Of a stretch of DNA of 64,000 bases, positions 18,215-26,509 are shown piece after piece. Source of the stretch: an uncultured Roseateles sp. Its GTDB lineage: Bacteria > Pseudomonadota > Gammaproteobacteria > Burkholderiales > Burkholderiaceae_C. Every line of letters starts with the position of its first letter. The stretch's first letter is position 1. The notes below the pieces were generated by a model that saw only the letters and a program-made list of their open reading frames with translations, was not told the DNA's origin and did no database searches. The stretch spans positions 4,712,001 through 4,776,000 of the forward strand of contig NZ_OY729424.1 of assembly GCF_963422335.1 (NCBI RefSeq). Direction: 5' to 3'. The position numbers and the translations under genes were made by a program.

Positions 18215-18226
18215 GGACGATGAGGC

Positions 18227-20011
18227 CTAGAAGTTGAAAGCCAGGCTGGCCGCAAGATTGTCGCGGTCGCGCATCAGGTTGTTCAGCCCGCCGCCGAAGA
18301 AGGCCGTGTAGCCCAGCTGCAGCTTCCAGACCGAGCCCTTGTCGAACAGCATGCCAAGGAACAGCGACTTGCGACCTTCGACAAAGGGCAAGGTGTTGGG
18401 CGAGATGCCCTTCACGTCGTGGGTGAACACCGTCGACTGCGTCAGATTCCATTCGCTGCCCCAGACATGCGGATAGCTCAGATCGAACTCGAAGGCGTAG
18501 CCCCAGGAGGTCTTGTTCGGCGAGGCGTAAGACGGGAAGATCAGATAGGGAATCTGGCCTATCTTCAGATTCGGGTAGTGGGTGACAGCCACCTCGGCCA
18601 GCACCGTGCCCTCGGCCGCGCCCAGCGCCTTGACCAGGCTGCCCATCGGCGAATTGACCTCGGTGAAATACAGGCCGGTCAGATTGGCCTGGATCTTCTT
18701 CTCCTCGGTGTAGCCGCGCACCGCGATGCGGCCCTTGGCATCGGCATTGGCGGGGTCGAAGATGCTGTACCTGCCGGCGAAGGGCACGCTGCCGTCAATG
18801 GCCACCGAGTCGCGCGGCCGGTACGACAGCTCGCCGCCCACCGCCACCGGCCCGGCCTTGGTGTTGAAGGAAGCGCCGAACAGATTCTTGTCCTGCCCGT
18901 ACTCGTTGTAGTAGCCGATGTTGGCGACGTTCTGCGAGGCATAATCCGGGTCGGTGAACAGCGTCGTGAACGGCAGCTTGTCGTGGTAGCGCTGGTAGTA
19001 CAGCGAGAACTCGGTGTCCATGTTCTGCGGCTTGAAGCGCAGGGCAAGGCCGAACTGTTTGCCCTTGGGCGGCAGCTTGTCGTTCTCGAAGCCCAGCACA
19101 TTGATGCCCGGCTGTATGCCGGCGCCAATGTCGCCGCAGGGCGTGGGCGGCACGCACAGGCCGGCCCCAGCCAGCAGCGAGCTGGGGATGTAGGCCGGGC
19201 GCTGGCCGGCGCCGACGATGTCGGCCCCCGAGAAGAAAGTGCCCACCGGGTCGAAGCGGAAGGCGTTCCACTTGAACTGGTAGTAGGCCTCGGCGCTGAG
19301 CGTGCTGGTCAGCCCGGTGTTGATGCTCAGCATGGGCGCGGGCCGCAGTATCTCCTTCACCTGGGTGCCCGGCGTGTGCAGCTTGCGCAGATCGAGCGCA
19401 TTGATCTGGTTGATGCCACCGATGATGAAGATGTCCTCGCCCCAGCTCAGCACCTGGTTGCCGATGCGCACGGTGGCATTGCGATCATCCAGCCAGCGGA
19501 AGTCCTTGGACACCCAGGCGTCCAGAAAGGTCAGGTTGTGCACGGCAATGTTCTTCGCTGCCGACGACAGCTCGGTGCGCCGCGTGTCGCCGGCCTTGCT
19601 GTCCAGCACCCAGCTGGCGCGCACCAGGGCCCGCCAGCCGTCGGTGGTCTTGATGCCCAGCTCGTGCGTGCCCTTCAGGGCGGCCGAGACGAGGTCGCCT
19701 CGCCTGAAGTTCAGATTGCCGTCGTCGCCGTTCAGCACATTGAAGTCGGGGTTGGCGGCGGCGTCATTGCCCGGGCCGTTGATCTGCGAGCCGAGCGCGG
19801 CACCGGTGGGCACCGCGCCGCCGTTGTCGTTGCCCAAGGCCAGGCGGCTGGGCTTGCTCAGCCGGCCCTGCAGGCCGTAGGAGATGGTCGAGCTGAAGTC
19901 GATCGCGGTGCCGCCTTCCGTCGTGGTGCTGACGGCATGGGCGCTGCCCAGGCAGGTCAGCGCGGCAGCCGCGGCAATGCTGCCGCGCAGGAACGTGGCG
20001 TGGTGGGTCAT
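18227..20011 (-). CDS. DUF1302 family outer-membrane protein
   Basis: 594 residues starting at the ATG at 20011, which gives a good signal peptide (RGSIAAAAALTCLGSAHA). The rest alternates beta strands with aromatic girdles, and a terminal Phe (SLAFNF) is typical of an outer-membrane barrel. Features of DUF1302 include the early ISYGLQGRLSKPSRLAL and NQVLSWGEDIFIIGGINQIN, the hallmark of the family. It lies 12 bases upstream of the RND gene on the same strand and 10 bases downstream of DUF1329. Confidence 0.85.
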   Translation of the reverse strand: MTHHATFLRGSIAAAAALTCLGSAHAVSTTTEGGTAIDFSSTISYGLQGRLSKPSRLALGNDNGGAVPTGAALGSQINGPGNDAAANPDFNVLNGDDGNLNFRRGDLVSAALKGTHELGIKTTDGWRALVRASWVLDSKAGDTRRTELSSAAKNIAVHNLTFLDAWVSKDFRWLDDRNATVRIGNQVLSWGEDIFIIGGINQINALDLRKLHTPGTQVKEILRPAPMLSINTGLTSTLSAEAYYQFKWNAFRFDPVGTFFSGADIVGAGQRPAYIPSSLLAGAGLCVPPTPCGDIGAGIQPGINVLGFENDKLPPKGKQFGLALRFKPQNMDTEFSLYYQRYHDKLPFTTLFTDPDYASQNVANIGYYNEYGQDKNLFGASFNTKAGPVAVGGELSYRPRDSVAIDGSVPFAGRYSIFDPANADAKGRIAVRGYTEEKKIQANLTGLYFTEVNSPMGSLVKALGAAEGTVLAEVAVTHYPNLKIGQIPYLIFPSYASPNKTSWGYAFEFDLSYPHVWGSEWNLTQSTVFTHDVKGISPNTLPFVEGRKSLFLGMLFDKGSVWKLQLGYTAFFGGGLNNLMRDRDNLAASLAFNF

Positions 20012-20021
20012 GGCAAACCTT

Positions 20022-21371
20022 TCAGCGTGCGCCGGCGCGGCGCAGTTCGTCGGCGTTGAACTTGTTGGTGTCGATGCGGCCTTCACGGCCGGCCAGCCAA
20101 TCGGTCTTGCCGTCCTGCGGCATGTTGTCGGCCATGTAGCGGCCCACATTCAGGTCGTAGGCGACATAGCCCTGGTAGACGCAGGCGGGCAGTTCCCAGG
20201 CGACGTAGGGGTAGGACTCCTGCACGCGCCAGACCTTGCCTTGCGCGTCGTACAGATCGGCCGAGACCATCATCCAGGTGTCTTCGTCGAGATAGATCAC
20301 CCGCTTCGGGAACGTGTGGCGCTGACCGGCCTTGACGTTGGCCTCGATCTTCCAGACACGGTGCGCCTCGTAGCGGATCAGCTCGCGCTTGGGGCTGTCG
20401 GGGCCGAACACCTGGTCCAGCTTCTTGCTCTGGTCGTTGAAGCGGAAGGTGTTGTAGGGCACCATCAGCTCCTGCTTGCCGACCAGCTTCCAGTCGTAGC
20501 GGTCCAGCCGCCCGCCGAACATCGGGTACTGGTCGACGGCCAGCAGGTTCTCGTAGCCCGGCACCGGGTTGTCGTACGAGAAGGTCGGCGCGCGGCGCAC
20601 GCGGCGCTGGCCCGGGAAGTAGAGCCAGGCGTCGTTGTCCTTGTTCAGGAAGTAGTGCAGCAGTATCAGCTCGCCGGTGCGCGCCGGCGGCGTCACCACC
20701 TCGTTGAGCAGGCGGTACTCGACGCCCTCCCCGTCCGGTATCGGCTTGCCGGCCAGATTGCCGTTGGGCGTGACGGTCCACTGGTCCTGCACCAGGGGCA
20801 CGAACTTGGCATCGCCCGGCTGCGAGAACACGGTCGAGTAGCGCTCGATGCGGCCCTCGCCCAGCCAGCGCAGCTTGTGGTTCCACATCGCCTCGGCGCC
20901 ATTGGCCGGGATCGGGAATGGCACGCCGCCGGTCACAGCCTTCTCCAGATCGAAGCCATTGGCGGCCAGCTTGGCCTGGCTGGCGTTCTTGCGCGTGTTC
21001 TCGTAGACGGCATCCGGATAGCCGCAGCTGCGCCGCGTCGGATAGACGTCCATCCGGTAGCCCTTGATCGTCTTCAGCAGGGCCTGCTGGCCTTCGCTGA
21101 GACGGTCCTTGTACTTGTCGGCGTTGCTGGCGTCGATGCTGAACAGCAGCTTGTCGCCGGCATAGGGGTCGGGCCTTGCCTGGCCGGGCTTCCAGCCGGC
21201 GGGGGCCTTCATGTCGCCGCCGGACCAGGCCGGTATCGAGCCGTCCTTGTTGGCCGCACGCTCGGCGCCCATGGGCGTGAGCTCCTTGCCCAGGGAATCG
21301 GGTCCTGCCGCAGTGGCCGAAGCCGCCCAGCCCAGTATCGCCAGCGCGGCGCACACACAGTTGATTCTCAT
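20022..21371 (-). CDS. DUF1329 family periplasmic/outer-membrane-associated protein
   Basis: 449 residues from the ATG at 21371; the signal peptide is MRINCVCAALAILGWAASATAA. The family start LGKELTPMGAERAANKDGSIPAWSGG (seen as LGKELTPMGAERAAN then GSIPAWSGG) is diagnostic for DUF1329. The rest is beta-rich and resembles a LolA/LolB-like half-barrel fold, suggesting that it carries a hydrophobic molecule. It lies 28 bases after the second cytochrome gene and is almost always paired with DUF1302, as here. Function in amine metabolism unknown. Confidence 0.88.
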   Translation of the reverse strand: MRINCVCAALAILGWAASATAAGPDSLGKELTPMGAERAANKDGSIPAWSGGDMKAPAGWKPGQARPDPYAGDKLLFSIDASNADKYKDRLSEGQQALLKTIKGYRMDVYPTRRSCGYPDAVYENTRKNASQAKLAANGFDLEKAVTGGVPFPIPANGAEAMWNHKLRWLGEGRIERYSTVFSQPGDAKFVPLVQDQWTVTPNGNLAGKPIPDGEGVEYRLLNEVVTPPARTGELILLHYFLNKDNDAWLYFPGQRRVRRAPTFSYDNPVPGYENLLAVDQYPMFGGRLDRYDWKLVGKQELMVPYNTFRFNDQSKKLDQVFGPDSPKRELIRYEAHRVWKIEANVKAGQRHTFPKRVIYLDEDTWMMVSADLYDAQGKVWRVQESYPYVAWELPACVYQGYVAYDLNVGRYMADNMPQDGKTDWLAGREGRIDTNKFNADELRRAGAR

Positions 21372-21399
21372 TGCATCGCTTTCTTTGAAAACAGATCCA

Positions 21400-21867
21400 T
21401 CAATCAATCTCGACATTGCGGCCAAGGGCTTGTTCCTTGAGCCGTGCGCGGGCCGCGGCCACGTCCAGCAGCGGCACGGCTCGGGCCCGCTTCACCTCGG
21501 CCGCGCTATAGGGCTTGTGGCCCTCCGGCAACGAGGCCCTGGCCATGCCGCCCAACACCCAGTTGGTGACGTCGGCGACCTGCTGGTCCGTCAACCCCGA
21601 GCCCATCACCCCCGGCACGCTGATGACGAACTCCCGCCCGCCCTCCAGCCGCAGGAAACGGCCCAGGCGGCGCATGTCCGGCACATTGCCCAGTGCCGAG
21701 CCGGCGCCATCCATGCCATGGCAGCCGGCGCAGTGCACGACGTAGAGGCTGCGCACGCTGGTCGTGATGGCCACCGACTCGGCGTTCGCCCGCGGCGTGG
21801 CCTGCTGGCCCAGGCTGCCGGCCCAGACGGGCGCACACAGCAGAAAGCTCAAGGCGCAGCGCCACAT
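21400..21867 (-). CDS. Periplasmic monoheme cytochrome c
   Basis: 155 residues from the ATG at 21867 with a signal peptide (CALSFLLCAPVWAG). A single heme site, Cys46-Ala-Gly-Cys49-His50, lies in a class I cytochrome c context (CAGCHGMDGAGS). Met in GVMGSG is the probable distal ligand. It starts one base from the stop of the preceding cytochrome gene. Position directly after aauA suggests it takes electrons from the amine dehydrogenase TTQ or from the azurin/cytochrome partner (inference). The C-terminal 40 residues are charged and helical. Confidence 0.82.
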   Translation of the reverse strand: MWRCALSFLLCAPVWAGSLGQQATPRANAESVAITTSVRSLYVVHCAGCHGMDGAGSALGNVPDMRRLGRFLRLEGGREFVISVPGVMGSGLTDQQVADVTNWVLGGMARASLPEGHKPYSAAEVKRARAVPLLDVAAARARLKEQALGRNVEID

Positions 21868-21868
21868 T

Positions 21869-22309
21869 TCAGTTCCCCAGCACTTGGTTGCGGCGCTGAC
21901 GCGTCTGCGGCGGGCTGCCGGCCTGCTGGCGCTGCGCCTTGAATTCGTCGGCGCTGAGCGCCGCTTCGTCCACACCCTGCAGCCGCTTCAAGTGGTTGGC
22001 AATGGCCGCCAGGCTGGCGTCATCGAGCTGGCCGCCGAAGGCCGGCATGCTGCCGACAAAGCTCTGGCCATTGACCTTGATCGGCCCGGACAGGCCGTGC
22101 AGCAGCACCGCCGGCAGATAGCCGCGATCGGCGCCCAGCCTGGCCCAGTGCGCCCCCTTCAGCGGCGGCGCCAGGCCCACCGTGCCCGAGCCATCGGCCT
22201 GATGGCAGGTGGCGCAGTGCTGGGCGAACAGCGCGGTCCCGTCAGGTCCGCCCTGCGCTGCAGCGGCATTGGCCGCAGCCATCAGCAACAGGGTCGCCAG
22301 CTTGCTCAT
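21869..22309 (-). CDS. Periplasmic monoheme cytochrome c
   Basis: 146 residues with a signal peptide (KLATLLLMAAANAAAAQ) and one heme site, Cys32-Ala-Thr-Cys35-His36. The probable sixth ligand Met lies in SMPAFGGQLDDASL, the typical class I loop. Its start overlaps the aauA stop (TGATG), so translation is coupled. The C-terminal 25 residues after LQGVDEAA are an unusual polar tail. Probably an electron acceptor of aromatic amine dehydrogenase. Confidence 0.85.
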   Translation of the reverse strand: MSKLATLLLMAAANAAAAQGGPDGTALFAQHCATCHQADGSGTVGLAPPLKGAHWARLGADRGYLPAVLLHGLSGPIKVNGQSFVGSMPAFGGQLDDASLAAIANHLKRLQGVDEAALSADEFKAQRQQAGSPPQTRQRRNQVLGN

Positions 22310-22845
22310 CAGGCCACCCCCACGATCACCGAGGTCGTGCAATGGAACATCGAGCTGGTGTTGGCCATGCACCAGTTGATGTCGTTGTGCACGCCGAGGC
22401 GATAGCCGGGGCGTTCGCGCTCGTTGTTGTTGCACAGGCACTGGCCGCAGGAGCCCTTGCCGCAGCAGTCGTTGTACGAGACCAGGTAGTGACGGCCATC
22501 CTTGGGATTCAGGCAGGTGCCCACCCAGCTGACCTTGGAGGCCTCGGTGCCGGGCGGGCATTGCGTCAGGCTGCCGCCGCAGCAGGTGCACAGATGGCCG
22601 TCGAAGGCGCAATAGCGCCAGTACTCGCACTGCGTCGGGTCCTCGGTCTTGTCCAGCTTCGGTACACCGGCCGCCTGCGCGCCCATGAACTGGCCGCTGC
22701 GGTCGAAGGGCAGCATGGGCAGCACGGCGCCGCCGACCAGGGCCACGCCCAGGCGCGTCAGCAGGCTGCGCCGGCCATGGTTGTGGGCCACCTGGCGCAG
22801 GCGTCGCTCGGTGTGTTTGTCGATCAGATTGAAGAGCCAGCGCAT
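22309..22845 (-). CDS. aauA: Aromatic (aralkyl) amine dehydrogenase light subunit, TTQ-bearing
   Basis: 178 residues. A long twin-arginine-type leader (HGRRSLLTRLGVALVGGA) is followed by the cysteine-rich mature domain. Text such as CAFDGHLCTCCGG, VSWVGTC, NERERPGY and HNDINWCMAN matches aromatic amine dehydrogenase more closely than methylamine dehydrogenase. The two tryptophans that form tryptophan tryptophylquinone are Trp107 and Trp158. Their 51-residue spacing, and Asp126 and Thr170, line up with the TTQ, catalytic Asp and Thr positions known for the Alcaligenes faecalis enzyme. Subunit of a periplasmic alpha2-beta2 enzyme that oxidises phenylethylamine- or tyramine-like amines to aldehydes and ammonia. 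Confidence 0.93.
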   Translation of the reverse strand: MRWLFNLIDKHTERRLRQVAHNHGRRSLLTRLGVALVGGAVLPMLPFDRSGQFMGAQAAGVPKLDKTEDPTQCEYWRYCAFDGHLCTCCGGSLTQCPPGTEASKVSWVGTCLNPKDGRHYLVSYNDCCGKGSCGQCLCNNNERERPGYRLGVHNDINWCMANTSSMFHCTTSVIVGVA

Positions 22846-22876
22846 GGGGTGCTCCGTTGAAGGCAGTGGGGTCGGG

Positions 22877-23467
22877 TCAGGCCGCGGCCGGGCCGCTCAG
22901 GTATTGCTGAATATTGGGCGTGTGCATGTCGTGGGCGTTGAGCAGGCTGTCGAGCTGCTCGCGGGAATTGACCAGGCCCTTGGCGGCCACCACGCCCTGC
23001 GCATCGAGCAGCACGGCATAGGGCAGGCGCGACACACGGAAGCTCATGCCCAGCTCGGGCGACAGCACATAGGGCAGCGCCTGCAGCTTCTGTTCGCGCA
23101 CAAAGCCCAGGTGGTCGGCATCGCCATCGCTGGCCAGCACGACGCGCAGCGCTTTTTGCTCATCACGGGCCAGCGCCTTCAGCACCGGGATCAGCTTCTT
23201 GCAGACCGGGCAGGTCGGCGCCAGGAAGAACACCAGCGTCGGCGTGGCCTGCGCACCGCCGATGGCCACCGCCTCGGACTGGATGCCGGTCAGCGCAAAG
23301 GTCGGCGAGGCGGTGCCTACCGGCGGGCCGGCATCGGTGACCAGGGCCCCCATCGGCGCGACGCGCTCGAACAGCACGCCGACCTGGCGCGATAGCGCCC
23401 ACAGCATCAGGCCCAGGGCCAGCACGGCCAGCCACAGCAGAACAAGGGATATCGTCAATGCGTCCAT
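22877..23467 (-). CDS. aauD: Amine dehydrogenase maturation protein (MauD-like thioredoxin-fold)
   Basis: 196 residues. One N-terminal membrane segment (about 5-25) is followed by a periplasmic thioredoxin fold with the redox motif Cys86-Pro-Val-Cys89 in FLAPTCPVCKKLIP. The cis-Pro context RLPYAVLLD lies near 157-165. MauD is needed to form the six disulfides of the light subunit, which is encoded next. Its start overlaps the end of the MauE gene by 13 bases. Confidence 0.9.
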   Translation of the reverse strand: MDALTISLVLLWLAVLALGLMLWALSRQVGVLFERVAPMGALVTDAGPPVGTASPTFALTGIQSEAVAIGGAQATPTLVFFLAPTCPVCKKLIPVLKALARDEQKALRVVLASDGDADHLGFVREQKLQALPYVLSPELGMSFRVSRLPYAVLLDAQGVVAAKGLVNSREQLDSLLNAHDMHTPNIQQYLSGPAAA

Positions 23468-24015
23468 GAGGTACTCCCGGCAGGGGTTTGATGAGTGCGG
23501 TGCCCGGCCGTATGGCGCAGCACCTGGTTGAAGGCGGCGTACAGCGGCACGGCCAGCAGCACGCTGGCGGCGACGACGGCGAAGTCGCCGAGGCCGATGG
23601 CCCGCGCTGACATCGGCAGGGCGCTGAGCAGCGCCATGCACAGCAGCAAGAGATTGCGTGCCACCAGCAGCCAGCTGATGGGCAGCGGCGCGCCCCCGCA
23701 GCCGCAGTCCAGCGCGCGGCGGTGCAGGCGGTGCCAGGCCATCACCGCGGCATAGGCGAACAGCAGACTGGCGGCCAGCAGGGCGCCCGGCTCGCGCCAG
23801 GGGGTCAGCAGCAGCACTGCGGCCAGCAACTCCAGCGCCGGCAGCAGCCAGGTCGCCAGGCCCAGCAGCGCGAACGGCAGGCCGTAGGCGGCGAGGTGTT
23901 GTTCGAACAGCGGTCGGTCGGTCAGCTTGGCCAGTGCGGCGTGGCCGAACAGGGTGGCCGTCAGCGCGGCGGCAATCCACACGACCAGCGGGTCCAGTAG
24001 AGTCAACATGATCAT
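23455..24015 (-). CDS. aauE: Amine dehydrogenase maturation membrane protein (MauE-like)
   Basis: 186 residues with about four to five membrane segments, and the conserved pair ALDCGCGG in a loop after the third. MauE belongs to the DoxX-like/VKOR-related methylamine utilisation family and works with MauD in light-subunit disulfide formation. ATGs at 24015 and 24009 are both usable. It lies 10 bases after the aauB stop. Confidence 0.87.
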   Translation of the reverse strand: MIMLTLLDPLVVWIAAALTATLFGHAALAKLTDRPLFEQHLAAYGLPFALLGLATWLLPALELLAAVLLLTPWREPGALLAASLLFAYAAVMAWHRLHRRALDCGCGGAPLPISWLLVARNLLLLCMALLSALPMSARAIGLGDFAVVAASVLLAVPLYAAFNQVLRHTAGHRTHQTPAGSTSWTH

Positions 24016-24025
24016 CGGCCCCGGC

Positions 24026-25228
24026 TCAGTCGTGCGACTCGAGCAGCAGCGAGGTCTCGCCCGCCTGCTTGACGGTGGCCAGGGCCTTGAGCTTGCCCGC
24101 CCCGCTCCACTGCCAGACCCGCATCGCGCCGGTCTCGCCATCGAGCGCCTGCAGGCGCTGACCGTTGCGCGACAGGGTCAGCGAGGCGGTCTGGTGGCCC
24201 GGCACCGTGGCCACGCGCTGGCCGGTGCTCAGGTCAAAGGTCCAGAGCTGCTTGGCCGGCCGCTTGTGCGAGCCCTCAGTGCCCTTGTCGTGCATGCCGA
24301 CGACCAGATAGCGGCCAGCCGCATCGACGCTGAACAGCTGGTAGCCGCCGGGCCGCCAGCCCTCGCGCTGCTGCTGCGCCGTCACCAGGCTGCGGGTGGA
24401 CTTGACGACGGCCACCGGCCCGCCCAGGTCCAGCTCGGTCAGCATGCCCTTGAACGAGACGAACCAGTAGCGGTCACCGAGCTGTTCGGCATGGTGAAAC
24501 CAGGCATCGGCGTCGGCATCGAACAGCTTCTCGGTCGCCTGGCGGTCTGTCACCTGGCCGGCCTCGTCCAGGGTCACGGTCGCCACCTTGCCGTCGCCGC
24601 ACAGCATGGCGAAGCGGCTGGCGTGGCTGGCGGAGGGCAGCAGGCCCCAGCAACCGGGGGTCTGCACCTCGTTGACGGTCTTGCGTTGAACCAGATCGAC
24701 GACGCTGATCGAGGTCGCCGGCGTGGCGTTCTGCACCAGCACGAAGCGGCCGTTGGCCGTGGTGCGCACCAGGCCGCGGTAGCTCAGCGCCTGGGCGCGC
24801 TTGGGAGGCAAGGCGATCTCGTGCTTGAAGCCCAAGGTGCTGGTGTCATGCACCTCCAGCACATCGCTGCGTTCGCCCCGGGACCCGCGGCTCAGATGGG
24901 TCGTCGCCAGGTAGAGTTCGTCGCCATTCGCGCTGAGCGTGAAGTTGCCGACATAGCCGGCCGAGATCATGCCCAGCAGCTGGCCGCTGCGCGGGTCCCA
25001 TACCCGGATGCGGCCGTCCTGGATGTGGTTGATGGCAATGTCGGCCACATAGACCCGCTCGGTCTGTGTCGGCGCCAACACGGCCACGCCCAGGGTTTCG
25101 GCTGGCAGCTCGGGCAGGGCGTCCACCTTGCCCGTGGCGGCCCTGGAACCCAGCGAGGTCAGCAGCAGCCCCACCGCGAAGGCCAGCTTTCGCGCGACCC
25201 GACCTCGCGTCTCTTGATTCATCAGCAT
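24026..25228 (-). CDS. aauB: Aromatic (aralkyl) amine dehydrogenase heavy subunit
   Basis: 400 residues with a signal peptide ending near SLGSRA-ATG. A seven-bladed beta-propeller follows, with repeated strand patterns such as GRIRVWDPRSGQLLGM, GRFVLVQNATPATSISVV and KQLWTFDLSTGQRVATV. Family landmarks of the TTQ amine dehydrogenase heavy chain include TERVYVADI near 61-69 and YWFVSFKGM. The ATG at 25228 has an AGAGGG site seven bases upstream. It is the first gene of aauBEDA, the order known for Alcaligenes faecalis. The subunit forms the substrate channel over the TTQ light subunit. Confidence 0.92.
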   Translation of the reverse strand: MLMNQETRGRVARKLAFAVGLLLTSLGSRAATGKVDALPELPAETLGVAVLAPTQTERVYVADIAINHIQDGRIRVWDPRSGQLLGMISAGYVGNFTLSANGDELYLATTHLSRGSRGERSDVLEVHDTSTLGFKHEIALPPKRAQALSYRGLVRTTANGRFVLVQNATPATSISVVDLVQRKTVNEVQTPGCWGLLPSASHASRFAMLCGDGKVATVTLDEAGQVTDRQATEKLFDADADAWFHHAEQLGDRYWFVSFKGMLTELDLGGPVAVVKSTRSLVTAQQQREGWRPGGYQLFSVDAAGRYLVVGMHDKGTEGSHKRPAKQLWTFDLSTGQRVATVPGHQTASLTLSRNGQRLQALDGETGAMRVWQWSGAGKLKALATVKQAGETSLLLESHD

Positions 25229-25250
25229 GATCAGCCCTCTGTCTACCAAG

Positions 25251-25304
25251 CCGGCGAAATGCCGGCATTGGTTGTTGGAGCTGAGTTTGGAACTGCGCGC
25301 AGTT
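25251..25304 (-). promoter_or_regulatory. Upstream region of aauB with palindrome
   Basis: The 276-base gap between aauB and the TctC gene at 25.5 kb is the only place for the aau promoter. It contains a perfect 14-bp palindrome AACTGCGCGCAGTT at 25291-25304, 63 bases from the aauB ATG, and a small hairpin CCGGC-N5-GCCGG at 25251-25265. Either could be an operator or leader hairpin. I see no convincing -24/-12 or strong -10 element. Confidence 0.35.
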
Positions 25305-25504
25305 GACCGATATCACGTTTCGGCAAGAAGTCCCCTGCACGGGCAAACCCCTATCGCCCCCTCGGCAGGGCCTGCTGCTCGGTTCGAGGCTTCCTCAGGA
25401 GCGCGTCGATCTCGGGGTCCAGCTCCCAGGCGCCAGAACGGCGTTCGCCGCGCGGCGACCTGCTTGCCAAGGGCCAACATCGTGGCCGCGGCAGTGGCTC
25501 ACGC

Positions 25505-26482
25505 TCACTCCGCCGGGATACCCGCCTCCTTGACGACCCGGCCCCACTTGACCAGATCGGACTTGATCAGCGCGGCATAGTCCTGCGGCGTGCCGCCCTG
25601 GATCTCGATGCCGGCAACCTCCAGCTTGGCTCGCACGTCCGGGAGCTTCAGCGCCGCATTGATTTCGGCATTGAGCTTGGCGATGATGGCCTTGGGTGTG
25701 CCGGCCGGTGCAAGAAAGCCGCCGTTCGTGTTCGCGTCGTAACCCTTGAGGCCCTGCTCGTCCGCGGTCGGCACGTTGGGCAATGCCGCGGTCCGCTTGC
25801 GCGTCGATACCGCCACCGCCCGCACATTGCCGGACTTCACCTGCGTCTGGATGGCGCTGAGCGTGTCGATGTAGAGCGCCGTGCGACCGCCGATCAGGTC
25901 GGGCTGCGCGGCCGAGGACCCCTTGTACGGGATCAGCAGCATGGGCACGCCGCTGGCCATGCGGAACATCTCGGCCGCCATTTCCTGTGCGCTGCCGCGG
26001 CCGGAGGTGGCGATCTTGGCCTGGTCCGGATGGGCTTTCAGCCAGGCCACGAACTCGGGCAGCGTCTTGGCCGGGATCTGCGGGTAGATGGCGAATACCA
26101 GGGGCACCTCGTGGGTGTAGACGATGGGCTCGAAGCTGGTCTCCGGATCCCAGCCCAGGTTCTTGAACAGGAATTTGTTGATGTTGTGGCTGCCGCCGAC
26201 GATGCCTATCGTGTAGCCATCGGGTGCCGATTTGGCCAGGGCATCGGTGCCCAGGTTGTTGGAGGCCCCCGGCTTGTTGTCGATGATCACCGCCTGGCCC
26301 ATGGCTGCCGAGAGCTTTTCCCCGACGACGCGGGCGATGATGTCGATCGCGCCGCCGGGCGGGGCAGGCACGATGATCTTGATGGCGCGGGTCGGATAGG
26401 CCTGGGCCGACACCCAGGTCGGCACCACGGCAAGGCATGCCGAGACAGCAACAATCTTGAGCAGGGATGATGTGATTCGCAT
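25505..26482 (-). CDS. TctC-family (Bug) periplasmic solute-binding protein
   Basis: 325 residues: signal peptide (LLKIVAVSACLAVVPTWVSAQ) and the TctC/Bug fold with AYPTRAIKIIVPAPPGGAIDIIAR at the start (family signature PxRPIxxIVPFxPGG), PDGYTIGIV, IPYKGSSAAQPDLIGG and FLAPAGTPKAII. It binds a carboxylated small molecule in the periplasm. No tctA or tctB membrane genes are near, as is usual for orphan Bug proteins in Burkholderiales. It lies 27 bases after the SDR gene and ends the five-gene minus-strand cluster. Confidence 0.9.
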   Translation of the reverse strand: MRITSSLLKIVAVSACLAVVPTWVSAQAYPTRAIKIIVPAPPGGAIDIIARVVGEKLSAAMGQAVIIDNKPGASNNLGTDALAKSAPDGYTIGIVGGSHNINKFLFKNLGWDPETSFEPIVYTHEVPLVFAIYPQIPAKTLPEFVAWLKAHPDQAKIATSGRGSAQEMAAEMFRMASGVPMLLIPYKGSSAAQPDLIGGRTALYIDTLSAIQTQVKSGNVRAVAVSTRKRTAALPNVPTADEQGLKGYDANTNGGFLAPAGTPKAIIAKLNAEINAALKLPDVRAKLEVAGIEIQGGTPQDYAALIKSDLVKWGRVVKEAGIPAE

Positions 26483-26509
26483 GGTTGTCTCCTGTGGGGT
26501 GTTTCGATC

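Noticed and set aside
15788..18223. Very long open frame on the plus strand (about 811 codons) antisense to the RND gene
   Set aside because: Product is Gln/His/Arg-rich without any domain, as expected for the reverse frame of a GC-rich gene; the minus-strand RND protein is unambiguous.
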